From: Azospirillum doebereinerae
GTDB lineage: Bacteria > Pseudomonadota > Alphaproteobacteria > Azospirillales > Azospirillaceae
Assembly: GCF_003989665.1 (NCBI RefSeq)
Contig: NZ_RZIJ01000012.1
Location: forward strand, 62,001-126,000
Direction: 5' to 3'
Length of the DNA stretch: 64,000 bases
Shown here: positions 54,644 through 64,000 of the stretch, one piece after another
Numbering within the stretch: position 1 is the stretch's first letter
Layout of the letters: every line of letters starts with the position of its first letter
Notes under the pieces: model-generated
What the model was told of the DNA's origin: nothing
Seen by the model: only the letters and a program-made list of their open reading frames with translations
Databases searched by the model: none
Translations under genes and position numbers: made by a program

Positions 54644-56509
54644 ATGCATTCCGGTCCCTTGATCGCCATCCTTGTCGCGGGGCTTGGCCTCGCCTTCGTT
54701 TTCGGTGCCCTCGCCCACCGCCTGCGCGTCTCTCCCCTCGTCGGTTACCTGCTGGCCGGCGTGGTCGCCGGGCCGTTCACGCCGGGCTTCGTCGCCGACC
54801 AGGGGCTTGCCAACGAATTGGCGGAGGTCGGCGTCATCCTGCTGATGTTCGGCGTCGGTCTTCACTTCTCGCTCAAGGATCTGCTGTCGGTGAAGGCCAT
54901 CGCCGTGCCGGGCGCGGTGGCGCAGATCGGCGTGGCGACGCTGATGGGCACCGGGTTGGGCGTGGCGCTGGGCTGGCATTGGGTGTCGGGCGTGGTCTTC
55001 GGTCTGGCGCTGTCGGTCGCCAGCACGGTCGTGCTGCTGCGCGCGCTTCAGGAGCGCCGCCTCGTGCAGACCGAACGCGGGCGCATCGCGGTGGGCTGGC
55101 TGATCGTCGAGGATCTGGCGATGGTGCTGGCGCTGGTGCTGATCCCGGCGGTGGCCGGGGCCGTCACCGGCGACGGCGGAGGTGAGGGTCCCTTCGGCCT
55201 TGGCCTGACCGGGGTCCTGCTGGTGACGTTCGGCAAGGTCGCCGCCTTCATCGCGTTCATGCTGATCGTCGGGCGCCGGGTCATCCCCTGGGTGCTGCAC
55301 TGGGTCGCCCACACCGGCTCCCGCGAGCTGTTCCGGCTGGCGGTGCTGGCCATCGCGCTCGGCGTGGCGTTCGGGGCGGCCGCGCTTTTCGGCGTGTCCT
55401 TCGCGCTGGGCGCCTTCTTCGCCGGCATGATTCTCAGCGAGTCCGCGCTGAGCCAGCGCGCGGCGGAGGAGACGCTGCCGCTGCGCGACGCCTTCGCGGT
55501 GCTGTTCTTCGTGTCGGTCGGCATGCTGTTCGACCCGTCCATCGTGGTGCGCGCGCCGCTGGAACTGGCGGCGACCTTGCTGATCATCCTGGTCGGCAAG
55601 TCGCTGGCCGCCTTCCTGATCGTCCGCGCCTTCGGGCGCAAGACCGCGACGGCGCTGACCATCTCCGCCAGCCTCGCGCAGATCGGCGAGTTCTCCTTCA
55701 TCCTCGCGGGGCTGGGCGTCAGCCTTAGAATCCTGCCGGAGGTCGGCCAGGATCTGATTCTCGCGGGCGCGATCCTGTCGATCTTCATCAACCCGCTGCT
55801 GTTCGTCCTGGTGTCCCGCTTCACCGCAGCCGAGGAGGCCGCGAAGAAGCCCGCCGCTCCCAAGCCGGCGGCGCCCGCCGTGACAACCACGCCCACGGCA
55901 ATGGCGGAAGCCGCCGTGGAGGCGTTGATCCCTCCGCCCACCGCCGTGGAACCCGTCAAGCCGGCCGAGCCATCCGCGCCCGAAGCGGCGCCCCCCATTC
56001 CCCCCCCCCTGCCGGTGGACATCACCGAGCCTGACGAGCCCGAGCACGACCTCCAAGCCACCGCCTTGCACGGCCACACGGTGGTGGTCGGCTATGGCCG
56101 GGTCGGCTCCTTCGTCGGCGCCGGGCTCAAGGAGAGCGGAGCGCCCTTCCTCGTCATCGAGGACCGCACCGACCCGTCGAAGGCGGCGCGCCGGGACGGG
56201 GCGGAGGTTCTGTTCGGCAACGCCGCCGACCCGCTGGTCCTTCAGGCGGCCAACCTCACGACCGCCCGGCGGCTGATCGTCGTCATCCCGGACGTGTTCG
56301 AATGCGGACAGGTGGTCGAGCAGGCCCGCGTCGCCAACCCGACCTTGGAGATCCTGGCGCGCGCCCATTCCGACGCCGAGGTCGAGCATCTCCAGAAATG
56401 CGGCGCGACCCACACGATCATGGGCGAGCGCGAGATCGCCCGCGCCATGCTCCGTCTGGTCTCCGCCGAGGACGAGCCGGCCGAGGACGCGCCCGCCACC
56501 CCCGCCTGA
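54644..56509 (+). CDS. CPA2-family monovalent cation:proton antiporter with TrkA-N domain (YbaL/KefB type)
   Basis: A 621-residue transporter. About twelve membrane helices fill residues 1-395 (LRVSPLVGYLLAGVVAGPFT, GVILLMFGVGLHFSLKDL, GWLIVEDLAMVLALVLIPA, SLAQIGEFSFILAGLGVSL). A Pro/Ala-rich link leads to a C-terminal TrkA-N Rossmann domain (HTVVVGYGRVGSFVGAGLKE, VLFGNAADPLVLQAANLTTA). This is the YbaL/KefB plan, for K+/H+ exchange under electrophile or pH stress. The ATG at 54644 has AGGA nearby; one at 54575 would start within four bases of the palindrome. Confidence 0.92.
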   Translation: MHSGPLIAILVAGLGLAFVFGALAHRLRVSPLVGYLLAGVVAGPFTPGFVADQGLANELAEVGVILLMFGVGLHFSLKDLLSVKAIAVPGAVAQIGVATLMGTGLGVALGWHWVSGVVFGLALSVASTVVLLRALQERRLVQTERGRIAVGWLIVEDLAMVLALVLIPAVAGAVTGDGGGEGPFGLGLTGVLLVTFGKVAAFIAFMLIVGRRVIPWVLHWVAHTGSRELFRLAVLAIALGVAFGAAALFGVSFALGAFFAGMILSESALSQRAAEETLPLRDAFAVLFFVSVGMLFDPSIVVRAPLELAATLLIILVGKSLAAFLIVRAFGRKTATALTISASLAQIGEFSFILAGLGVSLRILPEVGQDLILAGAILSIFINPLLFVLVSRFTAAEEAAKKPAAPKPAAPAVTTTPTAMAEAAVEALIPPPTAVEPVKPAEPSAPEAAPPIPPPLPVDITEPDEPEHDLQATALHGHTVVVGYGRVGSFVGAGLKESGAPFLVIEDRTDPSKAARRDGAEVLFGNAADPLVLQAANLTTARRLIVVIPDVFECGQVVEQARVANPTLEILARAHSDAEVEHLQKCGATHTIMGEREIARAMLRLVSAEDEPAEDAPATPA

Positions 56510-56546
56510 GCCGAAAGCCTGGGCCGAAAAGCAGCGGACGCGCCGG

Positions 56547-57038
56547 TCACCCCACCGGCTCGTCCGCCAGCGGCAGGCCGGGCTGGGGCATGCCGGGCCG
56601 GATCACGCTGCGGATGGCGAAGCTGGACTGGATCCGCACCACCCCCGGCAGGCGCGACAGCGACTCCTTGTAGACCCGGTCGTAATCCGCCGCGTCCTGG
56701 GCCACCACCCGCAACAGGTAATCCGAACTGCCCGACAGCAGGTAGCATTCCCGCACCTCCGGGCAGCGGCGCACGGCGGCGTCGAATCGGCGCAGATACT
56801 CGTCGGTCTGCCGCTCCAGCGTGATCTGCACGATCACGATGACGGAACGCTCCTCGTCCGCCGTCTCCACGATGGCGGTGTAGCCTCGGATGACGCCGGA
56901 ATGCTCCAGCATGTGCAGCCGCCGCAGGCAGGCCGAGGGCGACAGCCCCACTTCCGCCGCCAGCTTGGCGTTGCTCATGCGGCCGTCCTTGCGAAGCAGA
57001 CGGAGAATCTTGTGATCGAGGGCGTCCAGGGCGTGCAT
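56547..57038 (-). CDS. Lrp/AsnC-family regulator, probable regulator of alanine dehydrogenase
   Basis: A 163-residue Lrp-type regulator. The helix-turn-helix lies at residues 4-60 (LDALDHKILRLLRKDGRMSN, AAEVGLSPSACLRRLHMLEH), followed by the ligand-binding RAM domain (VIVIVQITLERQTDEYLRRF, VRECYLLSGSSDYLLRVVAQ). It is divergent from ald, the usual layout for AldR-type activators that sense alanine. The ATG at 57038 fits the family start; the frame is open to 57122. Control of ald is inferred from position. Confidence 0.92.
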   Translation of the reverse strand: MHALDALDHKILRLLRKDGRMSNAKLAAEVGLSPSACLRRLHMLEHSGVIRGYTAIVETADEERSVIVIVQITLERQTDEYLRRFDAAVRRCPEVRECYLLSGSSDYLLRVVAQDAADYDRVYKESLSRLPGVVRIQSSFAIRSVIRPGMPQPGLPLADEPVG

Positions 57039-57190
57039 GCAACTTTGTTCGAAAACGTGGCGGATCGTGCGAACCCACCATCGCATTATCGTGGATTCAT
57101 GCAAGGCTTTGCAGAGATCCACCTCCTCCGTCCGGCGTATAGTGACAATACGAAGACAATCCGTCCGACCGAAAGTTTCGGGAGCAACCT

Positions 57191-58315
57191 ATGGTCACCC
57201 GCATCGGCGTTCCGAAGGAAATCAAGGATCACGAGTACCGCGTCGGCCTGACTCCGGCCTCGGTTCGTGAACTGGCGGCGGACGGTCACGAATTGCTCGT
57301 CGAGACCGGCGCGGGGGCGGATATCGGCTTCTCCGACGCGGATTACCAAGCCGCCGGGGCCACCATCGCGAGCAGCGCCGAGGATGTCTTCGCCAACGCC
57401 GATCTCATTGTCAAGGTCAAGGAGCCGCAGACGGCGGAATGCCGCAGGCTGCGCCCCGGACAGCTCCTGTTCACCTACCTGCACCTCGCCCCCGATCCGG
57501 AACAGGCCCGGCTGCTGATGGAGAGCGGCTGCACCGCCATCGCCTATGAAACCGTCACCGACCGCGACGGCCGTCTGCCCTTGCTGGCGCCGATGTCGGA
57601 AATCGCCGGGCGCATGGCCGTCCAGGTCGGCGCGGTGGCCCTGCACAAGACCACCGGCGGATCGGGCGTGCTGCTGGGCGGCGTGCCGGGCGTGCTGCCG
57701 GGCAAGGTGCTGGTCATCGGCGGCGGGGTGGTCGGCGCCAACGCGGCGCGCATGGCGATGGGGCTGGGGGCCGACGTGGTCGTCGCCGACCGTTCGGTGG
57801 CTCGCCTCGCCCAACTCGACGATCTGTTCGGCCCCCGGCTGAAGACCGCCTACGCCTCCACCGACGCGCTCGACCGGCTGGTCGCCGACGCCGATCTGGT
57901 GGTCGGCGCCGTGCTGGTGGTGGGGGCCGCCGCGCCCAAGCTGGTGAAGCGCGCGCAGCTGGCCGGGATGCGCCGGGGCTCGGTGCTGGTGGACGTCGCC
58001 ATCGACCAGGGCGGCTGTTTCGAAACGAGCCACGCGACCACCCATTCCGACCCGACCTATCTGGTCGACGGCATCGTCCATTACTGCGTCGCCAACATGC
58101 CGGGGGCGGTCGCCCGCACCTCCACCCAGGCGCTGAACCACGCCACCCTGCCCTTCGTCCAGGCGCTGGCCGGCAAGGGCTGGCGGCGGGCGCTGGCCGA
58201 GGATCCGCATCTGCGAAACGGGCTGAACGTCCACGACGGCCGCATCGCCCATCCGGCGGTGGCGGCGGCGCTCGGCCATCCCTTCCACGATCCGCAAACG
58301 TTGCTGGGCGCATGA
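57191..58315 (+). CDS. ald: alanine dehydrogenase
   Basis: A 374-residue cytoplasmic enzyme for the reversible, NAD-linked deamination of L-alanine to pyruvate and ammonia. Motifs are [20 protein letters not shown], the catalytic K and H regions (LIVKVKEPQ and FTYLHLAPD), the Rossmann motif [20 protein letters not shown] and the end motifs [19 protein letters not shown] and [19 protein letters not shown] lies seven bases before the ATG. Length matches the usual 370 residues. A divergent Lrp gene probably controls it. Confidence 0.97.
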   Translation: MVTRIGVPKEIKDHEYRVGLTPASVRELAADGHELLVETGAGADIGFSDADYQAAGATIASSAEDVFANADLIVKVKEPQTAECRRLRPGQLLFTYLHLAPDPEQARLLMESGCTAIAYETVTDRDGRLPLLAPMSEIAGRMAVQVGAVALHKTTGGSGVLLGGVPGVLPGKVLVIGGGVVGANAARMAMGLGADVVVADRSVARLAQLDDLFGPRLKTAYASTDALDRLVADADLVVGAVLVVGAAAPKLVKRAQLAGMRRGSVLVDVAIDQGGCFETSHATTHSDPTYLVDGIVHYCVANMPGAVARTSTQALNHATLPFVQALAGKGWRRALAEDPHLRNGLNVHDGRIAHPAVAAALGHPFHDPQTLLGA

Positions 58316-59056
58316 CCCCCTCAAACTGAATGAAATTCACTTCCTCGTCGGTCTGTCGAAATTTTCATTGGATGAGAGGTAAAATTTCCAGATGTTTGTT
58401 GTTTTTCTCGTGCATTTGAAGGACAGTGTTGCGTCTACGGATCAAACTGATTTACGTGTCTGTGACAAGAAAAAGGTCAGCATACGCCACCGGCACCTAA
58501 GTGCCGGGGCCAAAGATCAAGAACAGATTTGAACAGGGTAAGGCTCGGCGTGTAACGCCGACTGTGCCGGGGCGGACGGAAACACCGTCAGCCCCGGCCG
58601 TTGCATCGTCAAAAACGCAAACCCGGCAGCGATGCCGGCGGAAACGCCGTGGCCAAGGGCCGCGCCGCGTATGGGGGACGTGTTCGTATGATCGTTTACC
58701 GCGCTTTCGTCCGGGGCTACCGGGTGCCGCATCGCACCGCCCCGACACCACAGGCAATCACATTGCGCGCGCCGCTTTCCGGCCTGCTCGCATAACCGTC
58801 GCCGACGGACACTCCGCCGGGCCTTGAGGCCTTGCGGAGCTGTCGTCGCAACCGGGTGCGCGGCGGGGTTCCAAGCGTCCCCTGCCTCGGGCATGAGCGT
58901 GCTCCCCCGTTCGCTCTGCCCGGAACCCCGCCGCCACACACCCGCCGCCACACAACGGCTCCACCGACGCAGCCGTCGTTCCATTCCGCATTGCCTGTCA
59001 ACGAAAGCCGGTCCTTCGCGAGACTGGGTACTGGAAGACCGGGAGAAGCCAGCCTG
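58316..59056. other. 741-bp non-coding region upstream of the liv operon
   Basis: The first 180 bases are AT-rich and the rest is GC-rich. Open frames on both strands lack ribosome sites and family features. It must contain the liv promoter, and possibly a long leader. A short GC-rich stretch 58550-58610 has several CCGGGGC/GCCCCGG pairs that could fold. A sigma54-like site is listed separately. No gene for the usual periplasmic binding protein was found here. Confidence 0.5.
58752..58767 (+). promoter_or_regulatory. possible sigma54 (-24/-12) promoter before liv operon
   Basis: AGGCAATCACATTGCG keeps the GG and GC pairs with the required ten-base gap and the TTGC block, but lacks the T and C at other consensus positions of TGGCAC-N5-TTGC. 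It is about 290 bp before livH. Nitrogen control of amino acid uptake would make sense; the match is suggestive only. Confidence 0.35.
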
Positions 59057-59962
<906 letters not shown>

Positions 59963-59967
59963 GCGCC

Positions 59968-61470
59968 ATGACCATGCCCTCCCACACCGCCCCCACTCCG
60001 GCCCCCGCCGCCGTCCCCGCCCGCCCCGCCGTCGACTGGCCGGGCAGCCTCAAGGACGCCGCCACCGCCGCCTTCGTCGCCCTGCTGCTCACCGTCCCGC
60101 TGGTGGGGTTGCGCACCGTCGACCGCCCGACCGGCCTGAGCATCGAGGCGCGCCCCGACGAGGTGATCGCCTCCATCGTCCTGGTCTTCCTCGGCCGGCT
60201 CGGCCTCGGGCTGATCCGCCAGGGGCTGGCCCTGCCGGTGCTGGTGCTGGCCTTGGCCGCCGCCGCCGTCGGGCTGGCCCTGCCGATGCCGACCCAGGTG
60301 CTGCGCCTGGTGCTGGTCGCCGGCGGCGGCATCATCGCGCTGCGCGCCGCCATCACGCTGACCACCGGGCGTTCCAAGCTGTCCCAGGCCGAGCGCGACC
60401 GCCGCATGGACCGCGTCGCCGCCAAGGTGCAGCACGCCACCAAGTACATCGCCCCGGTCGCCATCGCGTTTGCCGTCGCCCTGCCGCTGACCCCGCTGGC
60501 CGACCGCCAACTGCTCGACATCGGCATCCTGCTGCTGACCTACATCATGCTCGGCTGGGGGCTGAACATCGTGGTGGGCCTGGCCGGGCTGCTCGATCTG
60601 GGCTACGTCGCCTTCTACGCGGTGGGCGCCTACAGCTACGCGCTGCTGGCCCATTACTTCGGGCTGAGCTTCTGGGTCTGCCTGCCGCTGGCCGGGGTGC
60701 TGGCGGCCTGTTCGGGCGTGCTGCTCGGCTTCCCGGTGCTGCGGCTGCGCGGCGACTACTTCGCCATCGTCACGCTCGGCTTCGGCGAGATCATCCGCAT
60801 CATCCTGGTCAACTGGTACCAGTTCACCGGCGGCCCCAACGGCATCTCGGGCATCCCGCGCCCGAGCTTCTTCGGCATCGCCGACTTCACCCGCACGCCC
60901 CCCGAGGGCATGGCCGCCTTCCACGAGCTGTTCGGGCTGGAGTTCTCGCCGCTCCACCGCATCGTCTTCATGTACTACCTGATCCTGGCGCTGGCCCTGG
61001 TGGTCAACGTCTTCACCCTGCGGGTGCGCAAGCTGCCGCTGGGCCGCGCCTGGGAGGCCTTGCGCGAGGACGAGATCGCCAGCGCCTCGCTGGGGATCAA
61101 CCGCACCAACATGAAGCTGGCGGCCTTCGCCATCGCGGCGATGTTCGGCGGCTTCGCCGGCTCGTTCTTCGCCACGCGCCAGGGCTTCATCAGCCCGGAG
61201 AGCTTCACCTTCATCGAATCGGCGATCATCCTGGCCATCGTGGTGCTGGGCGGCATGGGCTCGCAGATCGGCGTGGTGGTGGCGACGCTGCTGGTGATCG
61301 GGCTGCCCGAGGCCTTCCGCGAGCTGGCCGACTACCGCATGCTGGCCTTCGGCATGGGCATGGTGGTGATCATGCTGTGGCGTCCGCGCGGGCTGCTGGC
61401 CCACCGCGACCCGACCATCCTCCTGCACGGCGGCAAGACGCCGCGGGTGAACGCGGGAGCCGCGCGATGA
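59968..61470 (+). CDS. livM: branched-chain amino acid ABC transporter permease LivM
   Basis: A 500-residue permease, longer than the common 320-430 residues because of an N-terminal extension with extra helices and a Pro/Ala-rich start. The core LivM motifs are [62 protein letters not shown] and [24 protein letters not shown] at 59959 overlaps the livH stop; ATG 59968 has AAGG at a better distance. The stop overlaps the livG ATG (ATGA). Confidence 0.93.
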   Translation: MTMPSHTAPTPAPAAVPARPAVDWPGSLKDAATAAFVALLLTVPLVGLRTVDRPTGLSIEARPDEVIASIVLVFLGRLGLGLIRQGLALPVLVLALAAAAVGLALPMPTQVLRLVLVAGGGIIALRAAITLTTGRSKLSQAERDRRMDRVAAKVQHATKYIAPVAIAFAVALPLTPLADRQLLDIGILLLTYIMLGWGLNIVVGLAGLLDLGYVAFYAVGAYSYALLAHYFGLSFWVCLPLAGVLAACSGVLLGFPVLRLRGDYFAIVTLGFGEIIRIILVNWYQFTGGPNGISGIPRPSFFGIADFTRTPPEGMAAFHELFGLEFSPLHRIVFMYYLILALALVVNVFTLRVRKLPLGRAWEALREDEIASASLGINRTNMKLAAFAIAAMFGGFAGSFFATRQGFISPESFTFIESAIILAIVVLGGMGSQIGVVVATLLVIGLPEAFRELADYRMLAFGMGMVVIMLWRPRGLLAHRDPTILLHGGKTPRVNAGAAR

Positions 61471-62366
61471 GTGTGACCGAGATGACCGAGACGCCGCTTT
61501 TGACGGTGGAACACCTGACGATGCGCTTTGGCGGTCTGGTGGCGAACAACGACGTGTCCTTCGTGGCGCGGACCGGCGAGATCACCGCGCTGATCGGGCC
61601 GAACGGGGCGGGCAAGACGACGCTGTTCAACTGCGTCACCGGCTTCTACACGCCCACCGTGGGCCGCTTGAGCCTGCGCCACCCCGACGGGCGCGAGTTC
61701 CTGCTGGAGCGGATGCCGGGCTACCGCATCGCCCAGAGCGGGGTGGCGCGGACCTTCCAGAACATCCGGCTGTTCGGCGGCATGAGCGTGCTGGAGAACC
61801 TGATCGTCGCCCAGCACAACAAGCTGATGGACGCGTCGGGCTTCGCGATCGCCGGGCTGTTCGGGCTGCCGACCTACGCCAAGGCGGAGAAGGCGGCGCT
61901 GGAGCTGGCGAAATACTGGCTGGAGCGGGTGCGGCTGACCGAGTTCGCCGACTGGGAGGCGGGCAACCTGCCCTACGGCGCCCAGCGGCGTCTGGAGATC
62001 GCGCGCGCCATGTGCACCGAGCCGGTGCTGCTCTGCCTGGACGAGCCGGCGGCCGGCCTGAACCCGCGCGAGTCGGGCGAGCTGGCGGAGATCCTGACCT
62101 TCATCCGCGACGCGCGCAACCCCAACGGGCACCGCACGGGCGTGCTGCTGATCGAGCACGACATGAGCGTGGTGATGCGGATTTCCGACCATGTGGTGGT
62201 GCTGGACTACGGGCGGAAGATCTCCGACGGCGATCCGACCTCGGTGAAGAACGATCCGGCGGTGATCCGCGCCTATCTGGGCGAGGACGAGGACGCCGAG
62301 CTGCCGCCGGAGGTGGCGGGCGACCTGCCGGCCTCGGTCGTGCATCCGGCGCCCAAGGAGATCTGA
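61467..62366 (+). CDS. livG: branched-chain amino acid ABC transporter ATPase LivG
   Basis: A 299-residue ATPase with Walker [22 protein letters not shown]-loop region [19 protein letters not shown], the signature [15 protein letters not shown] (YGAQ in place of SGGQ, as is usual in LivG), Walker [14 protein letters not shown] and the switch His in [11 protein letters not shown]. The ATG at 61467 overlaps the livM stop by four bases, with GGGAG upstream. It has a 25-residue acidic C-terminal extension. Confidence 0.96.
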   Translation: MSVTEMTETPLLTVEHLTMRFGGLVANNDVSFVARTGEITALIGPNGAGKTTLFNCVTGFYTPTVGRLSLRHPDGREFLLERMPGYRIAQSGVARTFQNIRLFGGMSVLENLIVAQHNKLMDASGFAIAGLFGLPTYAKAEKAALELAKYWLERVRLTEFADWEAGNLPYGAQRRLEIARAMCTEPVLLCLDEPAAGLNPRESGELAEILTFIRDARNPNGHRTGVLLIEHDMSVVMRISDHVVVLDYGRKISDGDPTSVKNDPAVIRAYLGEDEDAELPPEVAGDLPASVVHPAPKEI

Positions 62367-62378
62367 GGAATGGAACCG

Positions 62379-63089
<711 letters not shown>

Positions 63090-63090
63090 G

Positions 63091-63444
63091 ATGGAGCACC
63101 TTCTGGGCGCGTCGCTTCCGGTGTTCCTCGGGCTGACGGTGGTGGTGTTCGGCGGCTTCGCGGTGCTGACCGGGCAGACGCTGGCGGAGGGCTGGAAGCC
63201 GGTCTCCAGCGTGCTGGCCTATTCGCTGCTGCTGGGTCTGGGCGACCGCTTCCTCGCCTGGGGTCTGTTCGGCGAGCCGCTGCTGTCGGTTTGGGGCTTT
63301 GCGGTGCACACGGTGGTGATCGGGGCGATCACCCTGACCACCCACCGCATCGCCATCGCCCGCCGCATGGTCAACCAGTACCCTTGGCTCTACGAGCGCA
63401 ATGGGCCCTTCGCTTGGCGCGAACGGTCCCCGGCGCGGGGCTGA
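63091..63444 (+). CDS. small membrane protein at the end of the liv operon (DUF6867-like)
   Basis: A 117-residue protein with three hydrophobic segments (LPVFLGLTVVVFGGFAVLTG, VLAYSLLLGLGDRFLAWGLF, GFAVHTVVIGAITLTTHRIA) and the C-terminal motif MVNQYPWLYERNGPF. This pattern is known from small proteins that end liv operons in alphaproteobacteria, which I recall as DUF6867. It starts two bases after the livF stop, so it is certainly in the operon. Its role in transport is unknown. Confidence 0.78.
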   Translation: MEHLLGASLPVFLGLTVVVFGGFAVLTGQTLAEGWKPVSSVLAYSLLLGLGDRFLAWGLFGEPLLSVWGFAVHTVVIGAITLTTHRIAIARRMVNQYPWLYERNGPFAWRERSPARG

Positions 63445-63805
63445 CAGTATTTTCAGCAAATAGCTTAATGTTTGGGCTGCGGAAGACAACAACCGTCAAT
63501 CCTAGGATCGGCGGTTGTTTCCGAAGAACAAGCACCACTTTTTCAAAGTCACAAGACGGCTCAAGCCGCGTCGGAATACGGTAAACACTCCGTAAACGCT
63601 GAAATTTTCTTGCACCCGCCGGCTTTTAAGCGGAATGCGATAGATTTCATGCAGAGTCGCCGATACCATACGGCGATCACTGTTCTTTACACATGAAAAC
63701 GACGGAACGCGGCACCGGACAACCCCGGTTCCGCGATCGGCAGCGTGCAGGCGGGCGCCGGGCAGGCGGCGCCTTGATCCATCGGCAGGGGGAAGGGACA
63801 GTCTC
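63445..63805. other. 361-bp intergenic region after liv operon
   Basis: It holds the candidate terminator at 63488-63519, an AT-rich stretch and a small 6-bp hairpin TCGCCG/CGGCGA near 63657-63676. A promoter for the receptor gene at 63806 is expected here, but no clear consensus was seen. Confidence 0.4.
63488..63519 (+). terminator. candidate terminator of the liv operon
   Basis: AACAACCG pairs with CGGTTGTT (8 bp, 16-base loop) 43 bases after the last stop codon, followed by only one T. It is plausible by position. Confidence 0.45.
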
Positions 63806-64000
63806 ATGGCAGCGGACATCGGCACCGGGTCTCGGCCCCGTCATTTCTGGACCATCGGCCGCAAGGTGACGGCGGCCTTCGTCGTCGCCATCGTCGGCGG
63901 CTTCGTCGTCATCATGGGCCTCCAGGCCAAGATGCAGTACGACGACACGGTGCGGCTCGCCACCCACGACGCCCGCGTCAAGACCGACATGCTGGCGAAC
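63806..64000 (+). CDS. membrane receptor or signalling protein, N-terminal part (cut by window)
   Basis: Sixty-five residues are visible before the window ends. After a basic start (MAADIGTGSRPRHFWTIGRK) there is one membrane helix (VTAAFVVAIVGGFVVIMGLQ), then a helical periplasmic stretch (YDDTVRLATHDARVKTDML). This is the usual beginning of methyl-accepting chemotaxis proteins and also of some kinases or diguanylate cyclases. GGAAGGGA lies before the ATG. The output domain is not in view, so no closer call is possible. Confidence 0.7.
   Translation, partial: MAADIGTGSRPRHFWTIGRKVTAAFVVAIVGGFVVIMGLQAKMQYDDTVRLATHDARVKTDMLAN

Noticed and set aside
58497..58827. Short frames on both strands before the liv operon
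   Set aside because: No ribosome sites, no family features and contradictory frames; treated as non-coding.

Overview
The window is very GC-rich and gene-dense. Codon use, short alphaproteobacterial regulators and the large number of sensor kinases and c-di-GMP proteins point to an Azospirillum-like member of the Rhodospirillales/Azospirillaceae. This is judged from gene content and protein style; no rRNA or tRNA is present to confirm it. About 53 protein genes can be supported, mostly ordinary chromosomal or chromid housekeeping, signalling and catabolic genes. No insertion sequence, CRISPR array, prophage or integrase was seen.

0-10.2 kb: a cut LuxR-type response regulator, a single-domain receiver, gamma-glutamyltransferase, a DUF2892 membrane protein, DNA polymerase IV, several small unknown proteins, and a two-gene low-affinity phosphate transport unit (PhoU-like DUF47 protein plus PiT permease). 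10.2-16.2 kb: a large Cache-type hybrid histidine kinase, two divergent LysR paralogues, and a leucine/phenylalanine-type amino acid dehydrogenase. 16.2-23 kb: ribB behind a clear FMN riboswitch, a MocR regulator, a DUF983 protein, a first CcoG copy with an FNR-like site, and a PAS-sigma54 activator. 23-29.3 kb: a KGG-repeat stress protein, a glutathione S-transferase, a 7TM histidine kinase, a DctQ-DctM TRAP permease pair without its binding protein, and a LysE/ArgO exporter with a possible arginine-rich leader peptide.

29.6-33 kb: a translationally coupled pair, an unknown protein plus a CHASE-PAS-GGDEF-EAL protein. 32.9-34.6 kb is a lower-GC patch with a secreted Tudor-like repeat protein and an orphan gene, the best candidate for acquired DNA. 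34.7-41.5 kb: an M20 deacylase, a 2-keto-4-pentenoate hydratase family protein, an acyl-CoA ligase, a PAS histidine kinase and a YqaA-type membrane protein. 41.6-47.2 kb: a second CcoG copy, also behind an FNR-like site, unknown proteins, a PmtA-type methyltransferase, a HemD-type protein and a dihaem cytochrome c peroxidase behind a Fur-like box. 47.2-54 kb: an MHYT hybrid kinase followed by an HD-GYP response regulator, and a kinase with a periplasmic-binding-protein-like sensor. 54.3-58.3 kb: a divergent XRE regulator / CPA2 antiporter pair sharing a perfect 17-bp palindrome, and a divergent Lrp regulator / alanine dehydrogenase pair. 59-63.4 kb: the livHMGF branched-chain amino acid ABC operon with a fifth small membrane protein. 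The window ends inside a membrane receptor gene.

The functional themes are amino acid and peptide use (ggt, amino acid dehydrogenase, ald, liv, lysE, M20 deacylase), micro-oxic respiration support (two ccoG genes, cytochrome c peroxidase) and dense sensory signalling. Three copies of a roughly 110-bp palindromic intergenic element (about 16.14-16.25, 21.06-21.17 and 28.23-28.35 kb) are the clearest repeat family.
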